DNA from: Aliiroseovarius sp. M344
GTDB lineage: Bacteria; Pseudomonadota; Alphaproteobacteria; Rhodobacterales; Rhodobacteraceae
Length of the DNA stretch: 64,000 nucleotides
Assembly: GCF_025140835.1 (NCBI RefSeq)
Contig: NZ_CP081153.1
Location: forward strand, 1,178,001 to 1,242,000
Direction of reading: 5' to 3'
Positions 16,386 to 24,944 of the stretch are shown one piece after another; within the stretch, counting starts at the first letter, position 1, and the number at the start of each line of letters is the position of its first letter. The position numbers and the translations under genes were made by a program. Below the pieces are notes generated by a model that did no database searches, was not told where the DNA came from, and saw only the letters and a program-made list of their open reading frames with translations.

Positions 16386-19274
16386 CTACGTCAGCTCCGG
16401 GTTGTCCGACCCGGAGGCGCCGACCATTTCAGCTTCGTGTATTTCCGCGGAGATGGCATCAACCTGAGATATCCATTCGCGCTCGCCTCGGGTGTCGATC
16501 AAATCTGCGGATTCATCAATCAGTGTTTTGGCTCTTTCCAGGTCGCCGCGTGTGGCTGCGGCCTTTGCCAAGACAGCCTTATAGAACGGTAAGTTTAGCT
16601 GCGCGCCGATCGCCGCGGCATGGCCAACATAGGTTTCGAACTCGGCATGTGCATCGTCCGCATCGCTGTCAAAGATGGTAAACAGCGACTGCCAAAGGCG
16701 TCCGACCAAGGACCAGAAATCTGCGCGTTGTTCATCCGCGATATCAATGCCTGCCTGTACTTCACTTTTTGCAAGCGCCATGTGCCCGCCTTCGAAAAAG
16801 GCTTGTGCACCAAAAATGTGGATCCACGGCAATTGGGTGGTTGCCCCAATCGCGTTCAGGTGGGTTTTTGCAGCTTCAATCGCAGCCAAAGCCCCGTCTT
16901 TGTCGCCGTCGCGGATCAGGATATGAGCGTCTGCGGACAGCACAGACGCCAAAGGATCTGCGCCAATTTCGACAAACAGCATGCCATGATCCTCGACCCG
17001 GTACATGACTTTCAATGCGTCGCTGCTGGTCTTGGCGTCAGAAAAGTTTCCGGCATAAAGTCGTTGCGCGGTTTTATTGACCAGCCAAAGGACGGACAGT
17101 TCACTTGAGCCGTCCTTGGCCAATTCCCGCATCTGATCAACCAGTTCGGCACTTGCATTTACATCGCCGCTGATGATCCGATGAGCAAACAGCCCATAAA
17201 GCGCGATCATCCTTTGCCGGTCCGATCCCTTTTCAGTACTGACCGCTGTTTCAAGGTCTTTGTAACTTTCCAGAACTGAAGGATGCGAAAACCCGAGGCG
17301 CTGAACCTTGGCGCTGGCGAGCAGGGACAGAATCGGCAGGTGTTCTTCTCGGGTCACAGGCTTGCCACGCGCCTGACTTTCCATGTCGAGCCGCGCGAGG
17401 TCCAGGTACTTGATCGCCGGGTCGAAATTAGCCCCCATCAGCATGTGGATGCCCGCCGCGACACAGGCCGCCGGGATCTGGTCATGGGCTTTTGCGGCAA
17501 GAAGGTGATCGGCCATCAACTCGGGATACTTCGCGCAAAACGCCGGCTCGTGCTCGCGCAACTGGGTTGCAAAAAGAAGGTGGAGTGCGCGGCGCCTTTT
17601 GGCTGGAAGCATTTCATATGCTGCGTCACGTAGAAGAATGTGATCGAAGGTCAAACCGTCACGATGCTGGTGCAAAACACCATTGATGGTCAGGACGCGC
17701 AATTCGTCCTCGATGGTGCTGCGATTTGGCAGCACATACTTCGCATGGTTGGGGTCAATCACGCGCCCAAGGACAGAAAGGCATTGGACAACCTCCTTTA
17801 AAGGTCCCAGCCCGTTGATGATTGCCTGAAACGTCGCCTCGATCGTGGGAGGGAGCGGAAGTTCGTCTGCATGGCTGCCCATTTGGCGCGCGCGTTCGGC
17901 CAAAGCTAAAAGAAACAACGGGTTTCCTTCTGCACCGGCGATGATGCTTTGCCGCCTGGCATCCGTCAGGTCCGGATAGGCGCTCAGCGCTTCGTTGGCG
18001 GCGACGTCCGACAGGGGCCGAAGATCGATTTGCTGAATCGCAGTTTCGTCCACCAACGTGGCGATTTGCGGCGTGGGGCGGCTTGTTATGATCAGCCGGT
18101 TGGTAAACTCCGGGTCATCGATAAGGGTCCGCAAAACAGCGGTGCTTTCTTCATCCGCCCAGTGGAAATCGTCAAATGCCAGCGCGGCTTGGTTCTGCTC
18201 TGCAAGCTTGCGCAATGCATCGGTCATCAACTCGATCCGGCGGGCCTTTTGTTGCTCAGGCGTCAGCGGCACTGGGGTAACGCCGCTCAGACCCAGCACA
18301 CCCGCCATCAGATTGAGGCTTACAGCGTCCAGGTTCATATTCACGCGCAGCAGGGCGCTGCCCAGGTCTTCGGGGTGCGAAGCATGCGTCAGCGACAGCT
18401 CGCTGCATACAGCTTCCGCCACCGGAAACAGCGCAGATTGTCGAAGATTTGCCCGTGCATCCAGCCGAATAACCGGTGTGGGATCAAGACAGCGCTCCCA
18501 CTCTGCCAACAGGGCCGACTTCCCAATCCCGGCAGGGCCGATCAGGGCAAAAGTCGTTGCCCCGTCGCCCAACATAGCGGCCAGATCCTGCTCGCGTTCA
18601 AGCAAGGTGCCGCCCTTGTCCAACTGTTCCAGAAAGGTGAACCCTGAGACACCGATGACGTCGACCGGAGTATCGATGCCCTTCAAAAGCACGTTGTCGC
18701 GCGAGGTGATGCTCAACTCGGCCAGCCTGGACAAGAACGACTGCGTTTCGCCCGAAATGACCACACCGCCAGTTGGCGCTTGTTCCTGCAAGCGCGCGGC
18801 GCGGTTTACATGCAATCCGGCCAGTTGGGGGTAGAGCGTGCCGCTTTGCCCCACGCGGCACATCACCTGACCACTATCGACACCAACCCGGACGTTCTGC
18901 CCTTGCAGCCGCTCCGGAGCGGATTTGGTGATCGACAGGCTGGCCGCGATAGCCGAAATGGCGGAATCTTCCCCGTCCTGCCCCAGTCCGAAACAGGAAA
19001 GAACACCGTCTCCATACCGCTGCAAAACTGTGCCGCGATAGGTCTCGACCACGTCGCTGACCAATGTGTGAAATGCGGCGATGGTGTCGTCATAATCCTC
19101 AAGATCGGACTTACTCGCATAAGCTGTCGAACCGACCAAGTCGACAAACTGGATTGTAAGAACCCGCACTTCTGGATTCTGCGCATCCACAACAACCTCG
19201 GCCCCGCAGTTCGCGCAGAATTTTGCGCCCTGCGGTAGGGGCTCGGAACACGCCAAGCAATTCATAACCTGCAT
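16386..19274 (-). CDS. Adenylate/guanylate cyclase-domain protein with ATPase and TPR-like region
   Basis: This 962-residue multidomain protein has a zinc ribbon (Cys6, 9, 20, 23), a class III nucleotide cyclase domain (about 36-210), a P-loop ATPase (GPAGIGKS, 246-253; FDDFHWADEES as Walker B), then a long helical TPR-like region to the end. This is the COG3899-type layout of predicted signalling ATPases. In the cyclase domain the metal Asp45 and Asp89 and the Asn157/Arg161 pair are present, but the usual substrate-selecting Asp before VN is replaced (LAGLHVN), so activity or specificity may be altered. It follows the FAD/decarboxylase fusion by seven bases in one operon. Confidence 0.88.
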   Translation of the reverse strand: MQVMNCLACSEPLPQGAKFCANCGAEVVVDAQNPEVRVLTIQFVDLVGSTAYASKSDLEDYDDTIAAFHTLVSDVVETYRGTVLQRYGDGVLSCFGLGQDGEDSAISAIAASLSITKSAPERLQGQNVRVGVDSGQVMCRVGQSGTLYPQLAGLHVNRAARLQEQAPTGGVVISGETQSFLSRLAELSITSRDNVLLKGIDTPVDVIGVSGFTFLEQLDKGGTLLEREQDLAAMLGDGATTFALIGPAGIGKSALLAEWERCLDPTPVIRLDARANLRQSALFPVAEAVCSELSLTHASHPEDLGSALLRVNMNLDAVSLNLMAGVLGLSGVTPVPLTPEQQKARRIELMTDALRKLAEQNQAALAFDDFHWADEESTAVLRTLIDDPEFTNRLIITSRPTPQIATLVDETAIQQIDLRPLSDVAANEALSAYPDLTDARRQSIIAGAEGNPLFLLALAERARQMGSHADELPLPPTIEATFQAIINGLGPLKEVVQCLSVLGRVIDPNHAKYVLPNRSTIEDELRVLTINGVLHQHRDGLTFDHILLRDAAYEMLPAKRRRALHLLFATQLREHEPAFCAKYPELMADHLLAAKAHDQIPAACVAAGIHMLMGANFDPAIKYLDLARLDMESQARGKPVTREEHLPILSLLASAKVQRLGFSHPSVLESYKDLETAVSTEKGSDRQRMIALYGLFAHRIISGDVNASAELVDQMRELAKDGSSELSVLWLVNKTAQRLYAGNFSDAKTSSDALKVMYRVEDHGMLFVEIGADPLASVLSADAHILIRDGDKDGALAAIEAAKTHLNAIGATTQLPWIHIFGAQAFFEGGHMALAKSEVQAGIDIADEQRADFWSLVGRLWQSLFTIFDSDADDAHAEFETYVGHAAAIGAQLNLPFYKAVLAKAAATRGDLERAKTLIDESADLIDTRGEREWISQVDAISAEIHEAEMVGASGSDNPELT

Positions 19275-19281
19275 CAGTACC

Positions 19282-22200
19282 TCAATCGTTACGCCGCACC
19301 CAGGAACGAGCCACTGCCGCGTGCCTGACGCGGCGGCTGTCCAGCGGGTTTGTCATGGACCATGAACACCAGATTCGAAATGCGCCAGGAAGCCCCATGC
19401 TGCGATAATCTTGCAAAGGCGCCACGTCCATCTGTGTGGTTGGGAAACCGGCCGCGTTGGGATCAATGACCGAGACTTCGCCCGTCACCGGCGCCACATA
19501 GGATCGGTCAAGTTGCAGGTCAAATGCGTTATAGAACATCCGGCCATTTTTGTTACGTGTGACAAACGTCATATCCAGCAGATTCGAAATGGCGCCATGC
19601 GCGGGATGCCCAGACAAAGCGACCGGATCGCGATGCTGCTGGGCGCGGAAGTCTATCGACATCCCAACTGGGTCGGACGCGGTGAAGTGAGTATTCCCAA
19701 CTTCAATCTCGGCCTTGGATTTCGGCATCGCATAGAAAAACTTGCCGGCGAAAATGGCCGCGCTGTTGTTGACATAGAGCCGGCGCGGAAACAGGAGCGG
19801 CGCGGATTTTCCCGCGTCTGTATGGGTATAGGGAATGGCGAAGGTCGCCTCGCCATAGGGGCTCATTGCCAGAAAGCCGGGGACGAACGAACCACGCACA
19901 TTGTGATAGCTGCAGAAGGACATACCAACCGGGTGATAGCCGGGCCGCGTCATTGGGCAATGGCCCAGATCGATGCCATCGGGCAGCATGGCCTGAACCT
20001 CTGCCCGCGGCAATTCATAGAAAAAGAATACGCCAGTCATCTCGCCACGCGCAAAGAACGGGGTCAGCGGCCAAGCGGTGCCTGAAATCGAGTTGGTCTG
20101 GAACATCGCCTTTTCAGGCATGGTGTTTTCGCGATTGATGTCGTCAGCCCCGACATTCAGAAGTTCGACCCCGGTGATGGCTGATGCGCAGGCGATCCCT
20201 GACATAGTTGCGCCTTCAACGCAGCCCGCGTTCAGACCACAACGCGTCCAGTCGCCCGCAAGAAAGAGGTTCGAAAACCCGCTCTCGGATGGGGCGAGAC
20301 GGTGATAAACGCTGTTCGTGACTGACAGGACATAGCGTTCTGACCCATACATGTTGACCCGTGAATAGGTTGCAGCCTGCGGGCTTTCATAAAACAAACC
20401 CTTATCGAACTTGCCGCGCTTCTTGGCTTTCGGCCAAATCTCCGGCAGGTCTTTGTCCATCCACTTGGCGACGCTGGTGTCGAACTCGTCGAGCGTTTCG
20501 CCATCCGGCGCTGGGGCGCAGAAATACGAGATCGAGGCAGGTCCCGGTTCGGGCCATGCTTCATGAGGGATCAGATGAGACATGTCGGCCCATGTGTCTA
20601 ACGGTTCGGCAAACCCAGTGATCACCGTACGCATCGGCGTGGGCGGGATCGCCTTGGCGTTGTTGTGGGCTTTCACCCGGTCGCCCCAACCCATTTCGTC
20701 GGCGGATTTCTTCAGCCAAAGCTGCGCGGCATGGGTGCCAACCGTCTTGACCCGATCCAGCATCAACCGCCAGCGATCAGAAGCCGCAGATAGCTCGCGC
20801 GTCATATAGGGCAAAGACCCCAGCGATGCGCCCAACAGCACGATGTCAAAATCCTCGCCACGACGCAGTTCAAATGGGTCGCCCTTGGGGGGCGATTTCT
20901 CGCATTCGAAATCGATGCCCTCTTTTTTCATCTTTGTGCCGTCAACCAACTGGTTCCAGAGCGGTTCGGATGGCCAACAGGGCAGTCCCCCGACATCGAC
21001 CAACGGGTCATAGCTGCCGGACTTCACTTCGGCTTGGCGGACCATAGACAGCCGATCAACGCGGTTGCCGACCTCGTTCAGATGCAGGTCGCGGGCGGCG
21101 CAGAAAAACTCGAATTTCACGCCCAATGCTTTCAACACCTGATAGTAAGGGCCAAAAATAGTATCGCCCATGCCGGCCTGCATCTTATGGAAGATCGCAG
21201 TGGAATAGGTGAAAATCAGGCGCGACATGGCTCGGATCGCCGTGCCCGCACCTGTGTCACCTTGCCGGTCGGTATTGCCACCGGGAAAGCCGAAAACAAA
21301 GTCGTAACAGCCACGGATTGCCACCCATTCCAGTGCCAGATCGCTGGCACCATTCATGCGCAACCAATCAGAGAACTCCCACTGGTCAAGGACGTCATAT
21401 CCGCTGGTAAATGTGTCAGAGCCGACAACACCACGCATATAGGCCAATCCGATATCGACCAGATATAGTCCGCGCCGCTTCGCGTCATCCTGAATGTTTT
21501 CGGGTGTTTGCATTGCGTGGACGGCGTCCTGCGCCGCGATGATGAACTCGAGCAGCAGATTGGTGTCGCGGGCGGTGTGTTTGGCAGGGTCTTTCGGCAT
21601 ACGCATCGCATGTTCGCGAATGCTTTGGTGGTGGGACAGGGCGTCCTTTGGTATCGAGAGGCCAAGTTTTGCGTGCGGGCCATCTTCAAGTTCGCCTTTC
21701 TCGATAAACTCGATAATGATCTGCAGGATGCGCAACATCATCTCAAAAGGGCCGGGGACCTTGGTCTCGGATCCGGGTTGTTTGTCGTTGCCCGGAAGGT
21801 CGATCACCCAGGGATGCCAGGGATTTCCATCAGGTTCGATCGTGGGCACGCGTTCGGCAAGAAACAGATGCGACAGCGGTTTGAACGCCTTGTCCATCGT
21901 GCCAAGCGGATCAGACTTCTTGCGCAAGCCAAGTTCGACCAGTTGTTCGTAACAACGGCGCATATTGCGAAAGGCGTTATCATAAAAACCGGCCCAGACA
22001 TGCAGCCCGTGTTCTTCGATCCGCTCGCCGAATTCGTGATTACGTCCGCTGGCCCCTTTGCCACCGTTGCGCCATCCCATCTGGTAGACGGTGATGTCGT
22101 ATTTTTTGTCCCAATCCGGCAATTGCGTGATGGCATAAACAGCCGTAATCGCACCCACGCCCCCGCCGATTACGGCGATCTTCTGTTTGGCCATCCCCAT
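19282..22200 (-). CDS. FAD-dependent oxidoreductase fused to acetoacetate-decarboxylase-like domain
   Basis: This 972-residue fusion has an N-terminal Rossmann FAD-binding motif (VIGGGVGA, residues 10-17) with amine-oxidase/desaturase-like architecture, including a C-terminal FAD-binding segment LFLAGDWTRCGLNAGCVEGA typical of phytoene-desaturase relatives. From about residue 690 the protein becomes an acetoacetate-decarboxylase-like domain; YAMPKSKAEIEV (Lys827, Lys829) aligns by eye with the Lys-Lys active site of that family. No signal peptide is seen. It precedes the cyclase/ATPase gene in an operon. Substrate unknown; a lipid or isoprenoid-like hydrophobic compound is possible. Confidence 0.8.
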   Translation of the reverse strand: MGMAKQKIAVIGGGVGAITAVYAITQLPDWDKKYDITVYQMGWRNGGKGASGRNHEFGERIEEHGLHVWAGFYDNAFRNMRRCYEQLVELGLRKKSDPLGTMDKAFKPLSHLFLAERVPTIEPDGNPWHPWVIDLPGNDKQPGSETKVPGPFEMMLRILQIIIEFIEKGELEDGPHAKLGLSIPKDALSHHQSIREHAMRMPKDPAKHTARDTNLLLEFIIAAQDAVHAMQTPENIQDDAKRRGLYLVDIGLAYMRGVVGSDTFTSGYDVLDQWEFSDWLRMNGASDLALEWVAIRGCYDFVFGFPGGNTDRQGDTGAGTAIRAMSRLIFTYSTAIFHKMQAGMGDTIFGPYYQVLKALGVKFEFFCAARDLHLNEVGNRVDRLSMVRQAEVKSGSYDPLVDVGGLPCWPSEPLWNQLVDGTKMKKEGIDFECEKSPPKGDPFELRRGEDFDIVLLGASLGSLPYMTRELSAASDRWRLMLDRVKTVGTHAAQLWLKKSADEMGWGDRVKAHNNAKAIPPTPMRTVITGFAEPLDTWADMSHLIPHEAWPEPGPASISYFCAPAPDGETLDEFDTSVAKWMDKDLPEIWPKAKKRGKFDKGLFYESPQAATYSRVNMYGSERYVLSVTNSVYHRLAPSESGFSNLFLAGDWTRCGLNAGCVEGATMSGIACASAITGVELLNVGADDINRENTMPEKAMFQTNSISGTAWPLTPFFARGEMTGVFFFYELPRAEVQAMLPDGIDLGHCPMTRPGYHPVGMSFCSYHNVRGSFVPGFLAMSPYGEATFAIPYTHTDAGKSAPLLFPRRLYVNNSAAIFAGKFFYAMPKSKAEIEVGNTHFTASDPVGMSIDFRAQQHRDPVALSGHPAHGAISNLLDMTFVTRNKNGRMFYNAFDLQLDRSYVAPVTGEVSVIDPNAAGFPTTQMDVAPLQDYRSMGLPGAFRIWCSWSMTNPLDSRRVRHAAVARSWVRRND

Positions 22201-22569
22201 GTCCCCAAATTGTTAATTAAAAATATGCACTTAGGCCATATTCTTCCTGTCGCGTCGTTTCTCTTAAAAATTAACTTACCTTAACACTTGGTTAATTTCT
22301 ACGTTAACCGCATTGCTGTGTGCGGGGTGCCGTCCTGGCGTGCCCCAACGTCCGACACCCACAACTGGTTAGTGTTTTGCAAACGGGGCAAGGTTCGGGC
22401 AAAATCTAGTAAAAGTTGCGATGAAAGCATTCTAATATCGCGGTGCGAGAAGTTCTGCGCCCGTCGATGACGCCGCCACCGAAATCTTTCGCCCGCCACA
22501 AAAGTTAATGGTTGATCGAAGCTGGCGACACTCATTGTATGGCAGTGTGACGTTATCAAAGGAAATTTG
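22201..22569. promoter_or_regulatory. Divergent intergenic region with repeated GTTAA elements
   Basis: About 370 bases lie between the FAD/decarboxylase fusion and the MarR gene. The part nearest the fusion gene is AT-rich and contains several TTAA-centred elements: GTTAATTAA (22212-22220), ATTAACTT, CCTTAACA, GGTTAATT and CGTTAACC (to about 22311). They probably hold the fusion gene's promoter and a regulator's sites. The remainder, nearer the MarR gene, shows no gene or RNA I can recognise. Confidence 0.4.
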
Positions 22570-23022
22570 ATGTCCAATTCAACGAAAGGTGTGGCTGGGC
22601 GCAAGCTGCCGTCGACCCGCCGGTCTTTGCCGATCGCGCTGATGCGCGCCCGTGAAAAGGTCATGGGCCCGGTGCGAGAAATGCTCGCGCATACCGGAAT
22701 AACCGAACAACAATGGCGGATACTCCGTGTGCTGTCAGAATATGGTCCGCAGGATGCCACTCATCTTGGGGAACGGACCAGCCTGCTTTTGCCCAGTCTG
22801 ACCCGGATCATCCAGTCGATGGTTGCGAATGGGTTGGTCACGCGCACGCAGGACGAGAATGATCGGCGACGCCAAACGCTCGCGATCACCACCGCCGGGC
22901 AACAGATCATTGATGACAATCTGGAAGAAGCAAGACGCATCGCCGAGACCTTTGTGCGCCATCTTGGGGAAGAGCAGTACGAGACACTTTTGGACGCGTT
23001 AGAAGCGCTTGAAAGCCTCTAG
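22570..23022 (+). CDS. MarR-family regulator (HpaR-like)
   Basis: This 150-residue winged-helix regulator has HITEQQWRILRVLSEYG-like helices and the wing DENDRRRQTLAITTAGQQ, the standard MarR layout. Start ATG 22570 follows AAAGGA by seven bases. The SLPIALMRAREKVMGPVREML opening resembles HpaR of homoprotocatechuate degradation and also the second HpaR-like protein at 52350, but no hpa catabolic genes are next to this one. It is divergent from the FAD/decarboxylase fusion and convergent with the CoA-transferase gene; the former is the more likely target. Confidence 0.85.
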   Translation: MSNSTKGVAGRKLPSTRRSLPIALMRAREKVMGPVREMLAHTGITEQQWRILRVLSEYGPQDATHLGERTSLLLPSLTRIIQSMVANGLVTRTQDENDRRRQTLAITTAGQQIIDDNLEEARRIAETFVRHLGEEQYETLLDALEALESL

Positions 23023-23113
23023 GGCGCGCACGAATGCGGGGCGGACGGGCTGCAAACGTCGTCAAACGACATCGGCAGCCTGATGACAGCAGGCGCGCCG
23101 TCAGCGCCAGTAG

Positions 23114-24217
23114 TTATTTCGGCAGGCGCGGCGCCGATTTTTCAAGATCCAGCTCAGCGTCTGAAAACACCCACGGCCCCCGAACTCCCGGCACACCTTC
23201 TGGCGCAATCTGCATCCCGCGATGTTGCAACTGCGGGTTGGCGAAGGTTTGCTCCATCGAGTTGATCGGGCCCGCTGGAACTGTTGCATCTTCAAGCGCG
23301 GTCAGGATGTCGGCCATTGTCCAGCTTGCCAGACTTGTCTCGATCTCGGGGGTGAGAGCGGCGCGGTTCGCCACCCGATCCTGATTTGAGCTAAAGCGCG
23401 CATCATCGGCCAGATCGTCGCGTCCGATCACCTTGCAGAACCGTTGGAATTGCCCGTCATTCCCAACCGCCAGAATAATATGGCCGTCGCTGACCGGGCA
23501 CACCTGATAGGGCGCAATGTTTGGATGTTCATTGCCCATGCGCGCAGGGCTGTTCCCGGTTGCAAGAAAGTTCATTGCCTGATTGGCCATCATGGCGGTC
23601 GCACAATCCAACAAGCTCATGTCCACATGCTGCCCGCGTCCGGTGCGGTGGCGTTGTTCCACAGCCGCCAGAATGCCAATCGTGCCGTAAAGCCCGGTAA
23701 CAATGTCGGTAATCGCGACGCCCACTTTCTGCGGCTGCCCGGCAGGATCGCCGGTAACAGACATGAGGCCCGACAATCCTTGAAGCAGGAAATCATATCC
23801 GGCCCGCTTGGCCCAAGGTCCATCCTGTCCAAACCCGGTGACCGAGCAATAGATCAGCTGGGGATTGATCGCGGACAAGCTGCTGTAATCAAGCCCGTAT
23901 TTCGCCAACCCACCGACCTTGAAGTTCTCGATCAAGATGTCCGCATCCTTGATCAGATCCCGCACCATTTGTTGACCTTCAGGGGTGCGAAAATCCGCAG
24001 TGATGCAGTCCTTTCCGCGATTGGCGCAATAGTAATAAGCGGCCGTCCTGTCGCCGACACGTTCGATGAAGGGCGGACCCCATTTGCGGGTATCATCACC
24101 ATCATGGCTTTCGACTTTGATCACTTCAGCGCCCAGATCGGCCAGTGACTGCCCGATCCAGGGCCCGGCCAGAATGCGGGCGAGTTCGACGACTTTCAGT
24201 CCTTCAAGCGGATGCAT
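23114..24217 (-). CDS. Family III CoA-transferase (CaiB/BaiF), probable glutarate CoA-transferase
   Basis: This 367-residue protein opens with LEGLKVVELARILAGPWIGQ and continues LGAEVIKVE, the standard family start. Asp171 in AITDIVTGLYG aligns by eye with the catalytic Asp of formyl-CoA transferase. Such enzymes move CoA between carboxylic acids. The operon partner is a cupin-XRE regulator eight bases upstream, and across the divergent promoter lie an aminotransferase and a glutaryl-CoA dehydrogenase. Activation of glutarate with succinyl-CoA, as for human SUGCT, is therefore the best inference. Confidence 0.88.
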   Translation of the reverse strand: MHPLEGLKVVELARILAGPWIGQSLADLGAEVIKVESHDGDDTRKWGPPFIERVGDRTAAYYYCANRGKDCITADFRTPEGQQMVRDLIKDADILIENFKVGGLAKYGLDYSSLSAINPQLIYCSVTGFGQDGPWAKRAGYDFLLQGLSGLMSVTGDPAGQPQKVGVAITDIVTGLYGTIGILAAVEQRHRTGRGQHVDMSLLDCATAMMANQAMNFLATGNSPARMGNEHPNIAPYQVCPVSDGHIILAVGNDGQFQRFCKVIGRDDLADDARFSSNQDRVANRAALTPEIETSLASWTMADILTALEDATVPAGPINSMEQTFANPQLQHRGMQIAPEGVPGVRGPWVFSDAELDLEKSAPRLPK

Positions 24218-24225
24218 GGCGGCTC

Positions 24226-24807
24226 CTAAAGATATGGGGGGGTGCAGGCGGACACCACGCGGGCGGGGCGGTCCGATATGTTGCGAAAGCGATGAGGTTC
24301 GCGTGAATTGAAAAGATAAGCATCCCCAGTTTTAAGCACACGGGAGGCATCGCCCACGGTGACCTCAAGCTCGCCTTCGATGACGATGCCGCCTTCATTG
24401 GCTTCATGTTCGATCATGGTTTCACCGGTGTCGGCGCCGGGCTCATACAACTCCTGCAGAACCTGAAGCCCATGCGCTTTGGCATCGCCCACTTGCTTGA
24501 TTGTGATCATCCGGCGGGCCGCTTCGTTGTCCTGATACAGGGCCGATGTCAGGTCGCGCAGCTCGACTGGGGTGAAGAAAACCTGATGAGTCGCGGGCGC
24601 TTCGGGTTCAAAAAACTCTGACATGGACATGTTCAATCCGCCCAAAATCTTGCGCAACGACGCAACGGACGGTGAGCTATGGTTGCGTTCGATCATCGAG
24701 ATCTGGCCATGCGGTACATTCGCGGCTTCGGCCAATTGCCTCTGAGACAAGCCAAATTGCTGTCTCAGCGATTTCAAGCGCGTGCCAACATCGAACTCCT
24801 CCTGCAT
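24226..24807 (-). CDS. XRE-family regulator with C-terminal cupin (PuuR-like)
   Basis: This 193-residue protein has an N-terminal helix-turn-helix (about residues 9-63; SQRQLAEAANVPHGQISMIE) and a C-terminal cupin (GGIVIEGELEVTVGD, then REPHRFRN). The start at 24807 follows GGGAGA; an upstream in-frame extension to 24924 would run through the operator and is rejected. Cupin-XRE proteins such as PuuR sense small metabolites and repress amine/amino-acid catabolism. Divergent placement over a strong palindrome makes autoregulation and control of the aminotransferase likely. Confidence 0.9.
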   Translation of the reverse strand: MQEEFDVGTRLKSLRQQFGLSQRQLAEAANVPHGQISMIERNHSSPSVASLRKILGGLNMSMSEFFEPEAPATHQVFFTPVELRDLTSALYQDNEAARRMITIKQVGDAKAHGLQVLQELYEPGADTGETMIEHEANEGGIVIEGELEVTVGDASRVLKTGDAYLFNSREPHRFRNISDRPARVVSACTPPYL

Positions 24808-24868
24808 GTGCTCTCCCTTGCTTTGCCGTCGCTGAGTGGACAGCGGACTCATCCGCTTTTGCAAATAC

Positions 24869-24907
24869 TGCGCAAAATTTTGATAGCATTGCTCAGAATT
24901 TTGCGCA
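24869..24907. promoter_or_regulatory. Operator: long inverted repeat TGCGCAAAATTTTG / CAGAATTTTGCGCA
   Basis: Two 14-base arms (24869-24882 and 24894-24907), matching at 13 of 14 positions, flank an 11-base spacer. Each arm contains a CAAAATTTTG-like minor palindrome, so two dimers could bind. The element sits between the divergent cupin-XRE and aminotransferase genes and is the best candidate site for the cupin-XRE protein. Confidence 0.75.
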
Positions 24908-24944
24908 ATATGGGGCGGAATCAAAATTCAAGATGGGGGATCGC

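Noticed and set aside
24807..24924. Longer N-terminus for the cupin-XRE regulator
   Set aside because: The extra 39 residues would be encoded across the operator palindrome and do not resemble a helix-turn-helix leader; the internal start has a good ribosome site.
24672..24944. Long N-terminal extension of the aminotransferase
   Set aside because: It would overlap the regulator gene and the operator and has no family match; ATG 24945 has a ribosome site and the right N-terminus.
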